Assembly (NCBI RefSeq): GCF_009617875.1
Contig: NZ_BLAV01000001.1
Coordinates: 124,001 to 188,000 of the forward strand
DNA: 64,000 nt
Source of the DNA: Prolixibacter sp. NT017
Lineage (GTDB): Bacteria > Bacteroidota > Bacteroidia > Bacteroidales > Prolixibacteraceae
Direction of reading: 5' to 3'
Under the pieces are notes generated by a model. It was given only the letters and a program-made list of their open reading frames with translations, made no database searches and had not been told where the DNA came from. How positions within the stretch are numbered: position 1 is the stretch's first letter; every line of letters begins with the position of its first letter. Position numbers and translations under genes: made by a program. Positions 52,824 through 62,779 of the stretch are shown piece by piece.

Positions 52824-53705
52824 ATGAAGGGAATTATCCTGGCCGGTGGTTCAGGCACACGTCTGTACCCAATTACCAAAAGTATTTCGAAACAGTTGTT
52901 GCCCATCTACGATAAGCCGATGGTGTATTATCCTTTGTCAGTGTTAATGCTCGCGGGCATCAGGGAGGTGCTGATCATTACTACTCCATCCGACAAAAAT
53001 TATTTCCAGAACCTGTTGGAAGACGGCAGCCAGTTGGGCTTGCAGATTTCATATGCCGAACAGCCATCGCCCGATGGACTGGCGCAGGCCTTTATTATTG
53101 GTGAGGAATTTATCGGGAACGATGATGTTTGCCTGATTCTGGGGGACAATATTTTTCACGGTTACGGTTTTAGTCAAATGCTGGAAGACGCTGCAGCCTA
53201 TCGGGCAGGTGCCGTTGTTTTTGGCTACTACGTGAACGATCCGGAGCGTTATGGTGTCGTGGAATTTGCTGAGAATGGTAAGGTGCTCAGCCTGGAAGAA
53301 AAACCATCCGAACCCAAATCGAATTATGCGGTTACCGGTTTGTATTTCTATCCGAACGACGTGGTGAAAAAAGCAAAAACATTGAAACCATCGGCGCGGG
53401 GTGAGTTGGAAATTACCGATTTGAACCGTCTCTATCTCGAAGAGGGGAAATTGCGCGTCAAGTTGTTGGGGCGCGGCATGGCCTGGCTCGATACCGGAAC
53501 CCACGAGAGTTTGATTGAGGCGTCGAATTTTATTGCGACCATTGAGCACCGCCAGGGATTGAAAGTGGCCTGCCTTGAAGAGATTGCCTATAACAAAGGC
53601 TGGATTGGCCGGGAGCAATTGCTCACGCTGGCTGAACCGCTGAAGAAAAACCAATACGGCCAGTATTTAATACAGTTGGCTAATCAAAAGAAAGCAACTT
53701 TTTAG
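52824..53705 (+). CDS. rfbA: Glucose-1-phosphate thymidylyltransferase
   Basis: First enzyme of dTDP-rhamnose synthesis. The 293-residue protein has [36 protein letters not shown], the catalytic GDNIFHG, and the [11 protein letters not shown] block. I chose Met 52824 because it begins the conserved motif; an upstream frame adds 17 residues without similarity. A TACCTTTA -7-like sequence at 52718-52725 may drive it. It is followed by rfbC with a 6-bp gap. Confidence 0.95.
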   Translation: MKGIILAGGSGTRLYPITKSISKQLLPIYDKPMVYYPLSVLMLAGIREVLIITTPSDKNYFQNLLEDGSQLGLQISYAEQPSPDGLAQAFIIGEEFIGNDDVCLILGDNIFHGYGFSQMLEDAAAYRAGAVVFGYYVNDPERYGVVEFAENGKVLSLEEKPSEPKSNYAVTGLYFYPNDVVKKAKTLKPSARGELEITDLNRLYLEEGKLRVKLLGRGMAWLDTGTHESLIEASNFIATIEHRQGLKVACLEEIAYNKGWIGREQLLTLAEPLKKNQYGQYLIQLANQKKATF

Positions 53706-53711
53706 AAGAGT

Positions 53712-54281
53712 ATGGAGATAGAGAAGACAGATCTGCCGGGATTGCTGATTGTTCACCCGAGGATTTTCCGCGACGAGCGTGGTTATTTCTACGAAAGTTA
53801 CAATGAGCAGAAGTATAAAGAGGCAGGAATCGATACGGTTTTTGTTCAGGATAATGAATCGCGTTCGGTACGGGGCGTGGTTCGTGGGTTGCATTATCAG
53901 TTGAGGCCTCATGCACAGGCGAAACTGGTTCGCGTGCTCGAGGGAACTGTTTTTGACGTTGCAGTAGATATCCGAAAAGATTCACCCACTTTCGGAAAAT
54001 GGTTTGGTGCAGAGCTTTCCGCTGAAAACAAAAAACAGTTGTATATCCCGGAAGGATTTGCTCATGGTTTTTCGGTGCTGAGCGAAACTGCTGTGCTGGC
54101 TTATAAATGCAACGAATTGTATCATCCGGAGTCGGAAAGAGGAATTGCACTGGACGATCCGGAGCTTCAAATCGACTGGAAAATCTCTCACGAGGAGTTC
54201 ATCGTTTCGGATAAAGACAAAAAAAGTCCGCGTTTCCACGATGCCGAAATGAATTTTATCTTTGCTGAAAATCAAATCTGA
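53712..54281 (+). CDS. rfbC: dTDP-4-dehydrorhamnose 3,5-epimerase
   Basis: A 189-residue cupin-like epimerase. FRDERGYFYESYNEQKYKEAG, RGVVRGLHYQLRPHAQAKLVRVLEG with catalytic His and PEGFAHGFSVLSETA match the family. Spacing from rfbA shows co-transcription. Confidence 0.94.
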   Translation: MEIEKTDLPGLLIVHPRIFRDERGYFYESYNEQKYKEAGIDTVFVQDNESRSVRGVVRGLHYQLRPHAQAKLVRVLEGTVFDVAVDIRKDSPTFGKWFGAELSAENKKQLYIPEGFAHGFSVLSETAVLAYKCNELYHPESERGIALDDPELQIDWKISHEEFIVSDKDKKSPRFHDAEMNFIFAENQI

Positions 54282-54377
54282 AATATAATAGCCAATCGTT
54301 CCGAAAGATTTGTGCAGAGCGGATTGTAAAACGTTTCGCTGTGACGGTTTTCTGTCGGAAAAGAAGTAATTATCGTT

Positions 54378-55247
54378 ATGAAGATTCTTATAACAGGGGC
54401 CTCCGGTCAGTTGGGAAGTGAGTTCAAGGAGTTGGATAAGGAAACGCCGCAACATCAGTTTCTGTTTACTGATGTAGATGAACTGGATATTACCAATCCG
54501 GATGCTTTAGCAGAATATTTTTCCAAAGAAAATCCGGGGCTGGTGGTAAACTGTGCGGCCTACACTGCTGTTGATAAAGCAGAGGACGAACCGGAGAAAG
54601 CGGGTCTCATTAACCGCGATGCTGTTCGAAATCTGGCGTATGCCTGTCACGCGTCAGGTTCGCGTTTCATTCATATTTCAACCGATTACGTTTTCGACGG
54701 AAAAAATTTCCGACCTTACGTAGAGAATGACCCGGTGAACCCGGTTTCGGTTTACGGTCGGACAAAGATGGAAGGTGAAGGGGAACTGCTGCTGGCCGGA
54801 ATCAAAGGTATTGTGATTCGGACCTCGTGGTTGTATTCATCGTTTGGAAACAATTTCGTGAAAACGATGATCAAGCTGGGCAAAGAGCGGGACGAACTGA
54901 ATGTGGTTTTCGATCAGATTGGAACGCCTACATACGCCCGCGATCTGGCAAAAGCAGTCATCGCGATAGCGGATAAATTGATGAACGATCCCGCTGATTT
55001 TAAGCGAGGTATTTATCATTTTTCTAACGAAGGAGTGGCCAGCTGGTACGATTTCACCCTGGCGATTCACGAAATGTATGGTGGCCTCGATTGTCAGGTC
55101 TTCCCGGTAGGTTCGGAAGAATTCCCGACCAAAGCACCGCGTCCTCATTATTCTGTTCTGAACAAAACGAAAATAAAATCAACCTTCGGCCTGTCAATTC
55201 CCTATTGGCGGGAGAGCCTGAAGGAGTGTATAACAAAACTTAAATAA
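54378..55247 (+). CDS. rfbD: dTDP-4-dehydrorhamnose reductase
   Basis: Reductive last step of dTDP-rhamnose synthesis, 289 aa. TGASGQLGSEF (cofactor), NCAAYTAVDKAEDEP, STDYVFDG, YGRTKMEGE (Tyr-Lys) and TSWLYSSFGNNFVKTM are diagnostic. It is separated from rfbC by 96 bp and from the phosphohexomutase by 7 bp. Confidence 0.94.
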   Translation: MKILITGASGQLGSEFKELDKETPQHQFLFTDVDELDITNPDALAEYFSKENPGLVVNCAAYTAVDKAEDEPEKAGLINRDAVRNLAYACHASGSRFIHISTDYVFDGKNFRPYVENDPVNPVSVYGRTKMEGEGELLLAGIKGIVIRTSWLYSSFGNNFVKTMIKLGKERDELNVVFDQIGTPTYARDLAKAVIAIADKLMNDPADFKRGIYHFSNEGVASWYDFTLAIHEMYGGLDCQVFPVGSEEFPTKAPRPHYSVLNKTKIKSTFGLSIPYWRESLKECITKLK

Positions 55248-55254
55248 TATCCGG

Positions 55255-57000
55255 ATGAAGCAAAATGACGTTCTGGAGATGGTCAAAGCCAAAGCAAATG
55301 AATGGCTGACCGGGAATTACGACGAAGAGACCAAAGCGGAAATAAAGCGCTTGCTCGAAAATGACGATACCACCGAGTTAATCGATGCTTTTTACAAAGA
55401 CCTGGAGTTTGGTACCGGCGGATTGCGCGGTGTCATGGGAGCTGGTTCGAACCGCATGAACATTTATACGGTGGGAGCTGCCACTCAGGGACTGAGCAAT
55501 TACCTGAAAATCGCTTTCGCGGATTTGGAGCAAATTAAAGTGGCGATTGGCCACGATTGCCGCAATAACAGTCGCCTGTTTGCTGAAACAGCGGCAAAGA
55601 TTTTCTCGGCGAACGGTTTCAAAGTCTATCTCTTCGAAGATTTGCGTCCGACTCCGGAACTCTCGTATGCCATTCGTGAACTGGGTTGCCAGAGCGGAAT
55701 TATCCTGACTGCTTCGCACAACCCGAAAGAATACAATGGTTACAAAGCATACTGGGATGATGGTTCGCAGGTTGTAGCTCCGCACGACGTCAATATCATT
55801 AAGGAAGTTGAGAAAGTGAAAGTCGACGATATTCGTTTTGACGGAAGTGAAGAGAATATTACCATCATGGGCGCTGATATCGATGAGAAATTCCTCAGTA
55901 AAGTGGTGACGGTTTCGCTTTCGCCGGATGCGGTGGAAAGGCAGAAAGATTTGAAGATTGTTTATACGCCCATCCACGGAACCGGTGTGAAATTGGTTCC
56001 AATGGCACTTAATCGCATGGGCTTTACCAACGTAATTCATATTCCGGAACAGGATGTGGTGAGCGGCGATTTCCCAACGGTGGTTTCTCCGAACCCGGAG
56101 GAGCCGGCTGCCATGAAACTGGCTATGGAGAAAGCGGCAGAAGTAGACGCTGACATCGTGATGGCTACCGACCCGGATGCCGACCGCATTGGAGTGGCAG
56201 TGAAAAACGATAAGGGTGAGTTTTTCATCGTGAACGGTAACCAAACCGTTTTGCTCTTCCTTTATTACATCATCACCAAACGGAAAGAAAAGGGAGACCT
56301 TGTCGGGAATGAGTTCGTGGTAAAAACCATTGTAACGTCCGAACTGGTGGCCGAAATCGCTCGTCGTAACGATGTGGAGTATTACGATTGCTACACCGGT
56401 TTCAAATACATTGCCGACGTCATTCGTGAAAACGAAGGAGTGAAGAAATACATAGGTGGAGGAGAAGAAAGTTTCGGTTTCCTTCCGGCCGACTTTGTTC
56501 GTGATAAAGATGCGGTTTCGTCGTGTGCGCTGATGGCCGAGGTTGCTGCCTGGGCAAAAGACAACGGCAAATCGCTGTACGAACTGTTGCAGGATATTTA
56601 CCTTGAGTATGGTTTCTCGAAAGAGCGCATGAAATATGTGGTACGGAAAGGAAAAGCCGGTGCTGAGGAAATCCAGCAGATGATGGTCAACTTCCGTGAA
56701 AATCCGCCGAAAGAACTGGCCGGTTCCAAAGTGGCTGTTGTGAAAGATTACAGTACCCTGAAGGTGAAAAACCTGCTGGATGGCTCGGAAACTGATATCG
56801 ACCAGAAAGAAACCTCGAACGTGCTGCAGTTCTTCACCGAAGATGGTTCGAAAGTTTCGGTTCGTCCTTCCGGTACCGAGCCGAAGATTAAATTCTACAT
56901 CGAAGTAAAAGGTGATTTGAAATCTCGCGAGCAATTCGATCAATTGGATGCCGAAGCGAATGAAAAAGTCGATAAAGTGATGGCCGATATGGGCTTGTAA
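55255..57000 (+). CDS. Phosphoglucomutase/phosphomannomutase family protein
   Basis: A 581-residue hexose-phosphate mutase. The phosphoserine loop is ILTASHNPKEYNGYKAYWDDG, the magnesium loop ATDPDADRIGVA, the sugar-binding GGGEESFGFLP and the C-terminal phosphate site RPSGTEPKIKFY are present. It would supply glucose-1-phosphate to galU, rfbA and the galactose pathway. Long insertions compared with the 460-residue PMM type are usual in the longer Bacteroidota branch. It ends the nucleotide-sugar run. Confidence 0.92.
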   Translation: MKQNDVLEMVKAKANEWLTGNYDEETKAEIKRLLENDDTTELIDAFYKDLEFGTGGLRGVMGAGSNRMNIYTVGAATQGLSNYLKIAFADLEQIKVAIGHDCRNNSRLFAETAAKIFSANGFKVYLFEDLRPTPELSYAIRELGCQSGIILTASHNPKEYNGYKAYWDDGSQVVAPHDVNIIKEVEKVKVDDIRFDGSEENITIMGADIDEKFLSKVVTVSLSPDAVERQKDLKIVYTPIHGTGVKLVPMALNRMGFTNVIHIPEQDVVSGDFPTVVSPNPEEPAAMKLAMEKAAEVDADIVMATDPDADRIGVAVKNDKGEFFIVNGNQTVLLFLYYIITKRKEKGDLVGNEFVVKTIVTSELVAEIARRNDVEYYDCYTGFKYIADVIRENEGVKKYIGGGEESFGFLPADFVRDKDAVSSCALMAEVAAWAKDNGKSLYELLQDIYLEYGFSKERMKYVVRKGKAGAEEIQQMMVNFRENPPKELAGSKVAVVKDYSTLKVKNLLDGSETDIDQKETSNVLQFFTEDGSKVSVRPSGTEPKIKFYIEVKGDLKSREQFDQLDAEANEKVDKVMADMGL

Positions 57001-57024
57001 TCATTGAATCGAATAGAAAAATAA

Positions 57025-57055
57025 AAACGGCCTTCCAATGACGGGAGGCCGTTTT
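57025..57055. terminator. Bidirectional terminator after phosphohexomutase gene
   Basis: Stem AAAACGGCCTtCC / GGgAGGCCGTTTT between two convergent genes, with A/T runs on both sides. Confidence 0.85.
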
Positions 57056-57073
57056 CTTATGGGTAAAATGGGC

Positions 57074-59359
57074 TTACTCTTTTATCCAAACCCGTTCGGA
57101 TCGCATCAGCAACATTGCCAGAAAATACGCAAAAGCACCGGTTACCAAGGCGACTCGGTATCCATAATTAAATGCTACCAACATGATCGCCGTAGAGCCA
57201 AGTACCGATGCTGCGCCATTGACCGCAAAGCCCCAGTCGACCAACGAACCCACGCGCAATGTCCCTTTCGGGAAAGGCATTCCCATGAAAAACCCTAGTG
57301 GCAGTATTAACACCATTGTGACTAATATTCTACCTGAAATGGGAAGAAGAACCAGTTTCTCAGTCAGGAATCCGAATAAAAGGACGTCTAAAACAATCCA
57401 GACAATAATCCCCAGAAATGGGGTGGTTGACGTGAATCGTGATGAGAAGAAACTGCCGATTCCCGATGCCAGCAATAATGAGAAAAGAATGGTCATAAAG
57501 GCGTAAGAGCTGGAGCCGATAAACAGTGTGTATTTCTGGATTAGAATCACTTCGACTGTCATAAACGCTATCCCGATAAGGAAAAAATAAAGCCAACCAC
57601 GCACATTCAGTTTTTCTCCTTTTTTCAGGAATGGAATCAGGTTGATCGGGATAATCAGCAAACCGATGACCAACAGGATGATGGTGATGAGTAGCTTCGC
57701 CAGTGGAAATCCTTTGAACTCCCAAGGTTGGACAGTTTCCAACTCCGAAACATGGAAATTCTTCCACATGCCCATCTGTGCCGCAAACGGACGGTTATCG
57801 GTTGATGGCGACAGGTCGGTGGCGCTGTTTTCCTGGGCGGATGTCCAGCCGTTTTCCACAATTTGGTTAATGAGATTGTTTTTGATGGAATCGGGACTCG
57901 GATAAACAATCCGGAACTGCGGATAATTTTCAGCCGAAAGATCATACAGCGCATTTTCCCAGACTTCTTTTTTCATCGGTTGTTTACTCATCAGCATTAC
58001 CATTCTGCCTCTTCCGGGAAAATCATAAACCGCCAGGTGACTGGCAGGATTGGGAACATTCAGCTTCTTCATGGCGTCGATGGCGTCGTTCACCAGGCGG
58101 GGAATATAAAATTGATGGTCGAGTAGCATGACGCCGCTGTCGCTCATGGCGCGGTAGTAATCTTCGAACGCTTCGCGGGTGAACAGGTAATTCTCGGCCA
58201 GGGCAAACGAACCGGAAGCCAGTGCAGCAAAGGTATTGGTGCTTCCGGAATAGATAATATCGAACTTGTTGCGGAATTGTCGCACATACGCACGTCCATC
58301 TTCAGTGACCACTGTTACCCGTTTGTTGTGGTACATATTTCCCGTAAAATCTTTCAGAAAACCATCGGTCATCATGTAGTTCAGGTAAGGAACTACTTCA
58401 ACGGCGTGAATTTCTGTCGCACCTTCGTAAAGTGCATTCAGCACATCGGCGCCGCCGCCGGCACCCAGCGATAGGAACGTGCACGAGTCGGTTCTGCCAA
58501 TCAGGTATTTCAGCGGATAACCCGACACTTGTTTCAGTGAATCCGGCTTATCGATAACGCCATCGAACTGAAAGGTGGGAGCGTGCGCTGCATTGTCGAT
58601 GATACAATAGTAAAAATCGTCGCCGGCCTTTGCCACTTTGATGTTCGCCATCGCATCCCAATGCGAAAAGATGACCGGGAAACGCTCTTTTCGTTCCTTG
58701 TGAATCAAGGTTTCTGCTTGCGGGAGAAGAAAAAGAGCGACCAGAGAGAGTACAGCCGGAGCGGTTCGCCACCATTTGGGAGCTTGTATGAGTGCGGCCA
58801 ATAAAACCGGAAGGCATATCAGCAGTGTCGTTCGCTGTGTCTGGATAGTATTCATTAACACAACTGCGATAACCACTCCAAGACCGGCACCGATCAAATC
58901 GGCCATGTACAGCGTTGATATTTTCTTGTTTTCAAGTTTGAAGAGTAGCGTTAACGCCATTCCTCCCCAGAAAAATGAAGAACTGAGAATGACGATGGTC
59001 AGAATAAATTTCATCAGCATCCAGCCACTTGAAAACAGGTGCGTGAAATTTAAATCGAGTCGCAGAACCAGCGCAGGGCCAACCAACGCGAGTATTCCCG
59101 ATAGGGTGAGATAAAGCCAGATAAGCGAAGGATTGTTTAATTTCCGGAAAAACCGAATGCTTAAACCGCCGAGTCCCAGACCGAGGATGGCCAGCGAGAG
59201 AATAAGAAAAGCGAACGTGTAGAAGAATTCGGCGGAGAAGATGCGTGTCCATAAAATCTCCAGTGCAATAAATGTTACCGACATGAGCAAAATACTCAGC
59301 CCGTGTTTCCAAATACCGGATGGGTGGGACGGTGAAGATTGATCTGTATGCATGTTCAA
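57074..59359 (-). CDS. Membrane protein with spermidine-synthase-like domain
   Basis: A 761-residue protein. The N-terminal half contains about eight hydrophobic segments, residues about 270-480 hold a spermidine-synthase-like Rossmann domain (FLSLGAGGGADVLNALYEG, VVTEDGRAYVRQF, DIIYSGSTNTFAALA), and the C-terminal third is again membrane-spanning. Such fusions are seen in bacteria, with unclear substrates. Whether the enzyme domain is active cannot be judged here. It is convergent with the phosphohexomutase gene and divergent from the DUF1080 gene. Confidence 0.78.
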   Translation of the reverse strand: MNMHTDQSSPSHPSGIWKHGLSILLMSVTFIALEILWTRIFSAEFFYTFAFLILSLAILGLGLGGLSIRFFRKLNNPSLIWLYLTLSGILALVGPALVLRLDLNFTHLFSSGWMLMKFILTIVILSSSFFWGGMALTLLFKLENKKISTLYMADLIGAGLGVVIAVVLMNTIQTQRTTLLICLPVLLAALIQAPKWWRTAPAVLSLVALFLLPQAETLIHKERKERFPVIFSHWDAMANIKVAKAGDDFYYCIIDNAAHAPTFQFDGVIDKPDSLKQVSGYPLKYLIGRTDSCTFLSLGAGGGADVLNALYEGATEIHAVEVVPYLNYMMTDGFLKDFTGNMYHNKRVTVVTEDGRAYVRQFRNKFDIIYSGSTNTFAALASGSFALAENYLFTREAFEDYYRAMSDSGVMLLDHQFYIPRLVNDAIDAMKKLNVPNPASHLAVYDFPGRGRMVMLMSKQPMKKEVWENALYDLSAENYPQFRIVYPSPDSIKNNLINQIVENGWTSAQENSATDLSPSTDNRPFAAQMGMWKNFHVSELETVQPWEFKGFPLAKLLITIILLVIGLLIIPINLIPFLKKGEKLNVRGWLYFFLIGIAFMTVEVILIQKYTLFIGSSSYAFMTILFSLLLASGIGSFFSSRFTSTTPFLGIIVWIVLDVLLFGFLTEKLVLLPISGRILVTMVLILPLGFFMGMPFPKGTLRVGSLVDWGFAVNGAASVLGSTAIMLVAFNYGYRVALVTGAFAYFLAMLLMRSERVWIKE

Positions 59360-59615
59360 AGGTTTGTGGGTTTGATAGTTGATTGATTATTTGGTTATTT
59401 AATAGTATCCCGAAAAAGGTTTTCATTACATGCCGGAGCGAAAAAGTATAAATGTTGAGGCACTTATTTAGAAAGCTAGGTCGCAATCGATTTGCGCGAT
59501 ATTTTTTTACTTTTACGTTAAGTAAATTCTATTTTTAAGCGCAAGAACCTAATCAAAATGCATCTTTCCGTATGGCGGAGAGAGCAAAATCGTTAATAAA
59601 CTAAATAATCAACTC
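59360..59615. other. Divergent intergenic region
   Basis: About 256 bp. It holds a TACTTTTACG -7-like box (59508-59517) toward the DUF1080 gene and a short inverted repeat CGCAA-TCGAT-TTGCG (59482-59496) that could be a regulator site. No gene, RNA or repeat was seen. Confidence 0.5.
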
Positions 59616-60371
59616 ATGAAAACAACTAACCTGATAGCGCTGACTGTGGGCATTTTCTGTGTGTCGCAGGTAATGGCCCAGGAGCCAATGAAGATGAAAC
59701 CGGAAATGACTGAATTCTGGGATCCGGAAGTAACCGTGGTAACTCCGGGTGACCAACCTTCCGATGCGCCTTCCGATGCTACTGTTTTATTTGATGGAAC
59801 GCCCGGTAGTTTAGCTGCCAACTGGGTCGGACAGGATGGAAACGCTCCGAAATGGAATGTGGCTGATGGTTGTGTGACGGTGGTTCGCGGAACCGGCGTT
59901 ATTCAAACCAAAGAAAAATTTGGTGACGTTCAGTTACACATCGAATGGCGAACGCCGGCTGAAGTAGTAGGCAAAAGCCAGGGCCGTGGAAACTCGGGCA
60001 TCTTTCTGCAGGAGCGTTATGAACTTCAGGTGCTCGATAATTATAAAAACCGCACCTATCGCAACGGACAGGCGGGTTCCATCTACAAGCAATATGCGCC
60101 GCTGGTGAACGTTTGCAAGAAGCCGGGCGAGTGGCAAACTTATGACATTATTTACACGGCTCCGCGCTTTAAAGAAGACGGAACATTATTCACGCCGGCA
60201 CGTTTTACCGTTTTGCAAAATGGTGTGTTGGTACAGAACAATGTTCAGTTGCTTGGACCGACTGAATACATTGGCATTCCGCAATACAAAGCACACGGGA
60301 ATGGTTCGGTGATTTTGCAGGATCATGGCAACCCGGTGAGCTACCGGAATATCTGGATACGAAAATTATAA
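59616..60371 (+). CDS. Secreted DUF1080 (3-keto-disaccharide hydrolase-like) protein
   Basis: A 251-residue exported protein with a signal peptide ending VMAQ. The concanavalin-like fold of DUF1080 is shown by GRGNSGIFLQERYELQVLD, AGSIYKQYAPLVNVCKKPGEWQTYDIIY and the C-terminal GNPVSYRNIWIRKL. The family includes hydrolases of 3-keto-disaccharides. The exact substrate is not evident. A small membrane-protein gene follows 35 bp later. Confidence 0.85.
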   Translation: MKTTNLIALTVGIFCVSQVMAQEPMKMKPEMTEFWDPEVTVVTPGDQPSDAPSDATVLFDGTPGSLAANWVGQDGNAPKWNVADGCVTVVRGTGVIQTKEKFGDVQLHIEWRTPAEVVGKSQGRGNSGIFLQERYELQVLDNYKNRTYRNGQAGSIYKQYAPLVNVCKKPGEWQTYDIIYTAPRFKEDGTLFTPARFTVLQNGVLVQNNVQLLGPTEYIGIPQYKAHGNGSVILQDHGNPVSYRNIWIRKL

Positions 60372-60406
60372 ACATCAATATTGTTTAACCTCAATCAATT
60401 AGTTCT

Positions 60407-60859
60407 ATGGAATTGATAGAAAACAAGGGCATTACTTTGTCTGACGATGCTCTCCGTCAGATTAGCCAGACGGCAAAATGGGCACAGTTTCTGGCCATTA
60501 TTGGTTTTGTGCTTACGGCATTGATTGTCGTAGCCGGATTGTTTATGGGCTCGTTTATGTCCATCTTCAAAGAGATGAGCGGAAACACACAGATGCCGCA
60601 CATGCCGTTCGCGGTGCTTTCGGTTGTGTACGTCATCATGGGAGGAGTTTACTTTATTCCCAGCTGGTTTCTTTACAAGTTTTCGACGGAAACCCGCAAA
60701 GCGTTGTTCGGAAACGATGAAGAAATTCTGACGCAGGCATTTGCGAATCTTCGGCGAACGTTCAAATTTCTCGGCATCATGACCATCATAATTGTTGGCC
60801 TGTATGTATTGGTGCTTGTTGCGGCGATGATTGGCGCTGCAGTAGGAGCTGCTTTTTAA
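60407..60859 (+). CDS. Small membrane protein, DUF5362-like
   Basis: A 150-residue protein with about four hydrophobic segments (22-48, 66-88, 122-148) and a short acidic N-terminus, LSDDALRQISQTAKWAQFLA. The sequence resembles the DUF5362 family, an assignment made from memory. Function unknown. It probably shares a transcript with the DUF1080 gene and has its own terminator. Confidence 0.65.
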   Translation: MELIENKGITLSDDALRQISQTAKWAQFLAIIGFVLTALIVVAGLFMGSFMSIFKEMSGNTQMPHMPFAVLSVVYVIMGGVYFIPSWFLYKFSTETRKALFGNDEEILTQAFANLRRTFKFLGIMTIIIVGLYVLVLVAAMIGAAVGAAF

Positions 60860-60886
60860 TTGAGTTATTTTACATAGATTTTTGTG

Positions 60887-60922
60887 AAAGGTCTTTCGGT
60901 TACTGCTGAAGGGCCTTTTTTT
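60887..60922 (+). terminator. Terminator after small membrane protein gene
   Basis: An 11-bp stem with two GU pairs, AAAGGTCTTTC / GAAGGGCCTTT, then a run of T. Confidence 0.82.
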
Positions 60923-61060
60923 CTTTTTGTTCACTTTCGTGAAGATTTGAAAATGGCAGGTATTCAGGCTGAAGTAATTTCAAAATGGCAGACCGTGTGA
61001 AGAAATTGCAAAGATTTTTTCGGGTGCACCCCCTCTTTTTCAGCATCAGTAAAATATCCA

Positions 61061-61068
61061 TATCTTTG
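61061..61068 (+). promoter_or_regulatory. -7 box of guaA promoter
   Basis: TATCTTTG is a perfect TAnnTTTG, followed by CGGC as commonly seen in Bacteroidota transcripts. A T-rich stretch lies about 20 bp upstream (61035-61040). The leader to guaA is about 33 nt. Confidence 0.7.
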
Positions 61069-61101
61069 CGGCAAAATTCACAACCCTCTTAATTCCACAC
61101 C

Positions 61102-62631
61102 ATGCAGGAGAAAATTTTGATTCTCGACTTTGGTTCCCAATACACTCAGCTGATCGGGCGGCGTGTTCGCGAACTGAACGTCTATTGTGAAATTCATCCC
61201 TTTAACCATTTTCCGGAAATCGATGAGTCTGTGAAAGGTGTCATCCTTTCGGGAAGCCCATTCTCTGTTCGCGATGAACTGGCACCGCGCATCGATTTGG
61301 AGGAGATAAAAGGAAAAATGCCGCTTCTCGGCGTTTGCTACGGCGCGCAGTACATGGCGCATTTCTTTGGTGGCGAAGTCGCTCCATCGGACAGTCGCGA
61401 GTATGGCCGGGCCAACCTGAAGTACATCGACCAGAGCAACGAACTGTTTAAAGGTATCAATCTGGATACGCAGGTTTGGATGTCGCATGGCGATACCATC
61501 GTTCGAATGCCGGAGAATTACCAGGTGATTGCCTCCACTTCGGATGTGGAGAATGCCGCTTACAAAATTGAAGGCGAAACAACGTACGCGATTCAGTTTC
61601 ATCCGGAAGTGTATCACACCACCGAGGGACGTGAGTTGTTGAAGAATTATGTGGTGGACATCTGTGGCTGTAAACAGGATTGGACGCCTGCATCGTTCAT
61701 CGAAACCACGGTGAAGGAGTTGCGCGACCAGCTCGGCAACGACAAAGTGGTGCTGGGATTATCCGGCGGTGTCGATTCGAGTGTGGCTGGGGTGCTCCTG
61801 CACAAAGCCATCGGGAAAAACCTGACCTGCATTTTCGTGGATAACGGGTTGTTACGGAAAAATGAGTTCGAAGATGTGCTCGAATCCTACAAGGACATGG
61901 GGCTGAATGTAATTGGTGTCGATGCGAAGGAGAAGTTCTGGAATGATCTCAAAGGCATTACGGAACCGGAGCAGAAACGCAAGATCATCGGTCGCGATTT
62001 TATCGAAGTGTTCGATGTGGAAGCACACAAAATACAGGATGTGAAATGGCTGGCGCAGGGAACGATTTACCCCGACGTCATCGAGTCGGTGTCGGTGAAC
62101 GGACCTTCAGCTACCATCAAATCACACCATAACGTGGGCGGACTGCCCGAGAAGATGCACCTGAAGGTGGTGGAGCCGCTGAAGCTGCTTTTCAAAGACG
62201 AAGTACGCCGCGTAGGAAAAGCGCTCGACATCAAAGCTTCGTTGCTGGGACGTCATCCGTTCCCGGGACCGGGATTGGGTATTCGAATCCTCAGCGATAT
62301 TACTCCTGAGAAAGTGCGTATCCTGCAGGAAGCCGATGCCATTTTCATCAATACCATGAAAGAGTGGGGCCTTTACGACGATGTATGGCAGGCTGGCGTG
62401 ATGCTGTTGCCGGTACAATCAGTCGGTGTGATGGGCGATGAGCGGACGTACGAAAATGTGGTTGCGCTCCGTGCGGTAGCTTCTACTGACGGTATGACCG
62501 CCGACTGGGTACATCTTCCGTACGATTTCCTGGCCAAAGTTTCCAACGACATCATTAACAAAGTGCGTGGCATTAACCGCGTGGTTTACGACATCAGTTC
62601 CAAACCGCCGGCCACCATCGAATGGGAATAA
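61102..62631 (+). CDS. guaA: GMP synthase (glutamine-hydrolysing)
   Basis: Makes GMP from XMP. The 509-residue protein has the glutamine amidotransferase domain first (catalytic Cys in [10 protein letters not shown], His in QFHPEVYHT), the ATP pyrophosphatase domain ([11 protein letters not shown]) and the C-terminal dimerisation region ending [20 protein letters not shown], which is fully conserved. Not split. guaB is not next to it. Confidence 0.97.
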   Translation: MQEKILILDFGSQYTQLIGRRVRELNVYCEIHPFNHFPEIDESVKGVILSGSPFSVRDELAPRIDLEEIKGKMPLLGVCYGAQYMAHFFGGEVAPSDSREYGRANLKYIDQSNELFKGINLDTQVWMSHGDTIVRMPENYQVIASTSDVENAAYKIEGETTYAIQFHPEVYHTTEGRELLKNYVVDICGCKQDWTPASFIETTVKELRDQLGNDKVVLGLSGGVDSSVAGVLLHKAIGKNLTCIFVDNGLLRKNEFEDVLESYKDMGLNVIGVDAKEKFWNDLKGITEPEQKRKIIGRDFIEVFDVEAHKIQDVKWLAQGTIYPDVIESVSVNGPSATIKSHHNVGGLPEKMHLKVVEPLKLLFKDEVRRVGKALDIKASLLGRHPFPGPGLGIRILSDITPEKVRILQEADAIFINTMKEWGLYDDVWQAGVMLLPVQSVGVMGDERTYENVVALRAVASTDGMTADWVHLPYDFLAKVSNDIINKVRGINRVVYDISSKPPATIEWE

Positions 62632-62654
62632 TCACCTTGTGAATATATTGTCAG

Positions 62655-62684
62655 CGGGCTGTCCACTTTGGATGGCCCGTTTTT
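62655..62684 (+). terminator. Terminator of guaA
   Basis: An 11-bp stem with two GU pairs, CGGGCTGTCCA / TGGATGGCCCG, three-base loop, then TTTTT. Confidence 0.85.
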
Positions 62685-62702
62685 GTTGCGAAAATAAAAG
62701 GA

Positions 62703-62739
62703 CTGTAAGGATGTCATCCCTCGAAAGGATGACATCCTT
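62703..62739. repeat. Palindromic element, copy 2
   Basis: Arms AAGGATGTCATCC and GGATGACATCCTT (13 bp each) with a 7-nt loop. It starts with the same 20 bases as 15424-15443. It lies just past the guaA terminator. Confidence 0.85.
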
Positions 62740-62779
62740 CAATCATTACGCTAAACTGAAACCAGCGAGGAAAGCTCTT

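Noticed and set aside
55378..56943. Very long open frame (521 codons) antisense to the phosphohexomutase gene
   Set aside because: The sense gene has all family motifs. The antisense frame is rich in His, Phe and Arg as expected from a mirrored coding strand, with no recognisable domain.
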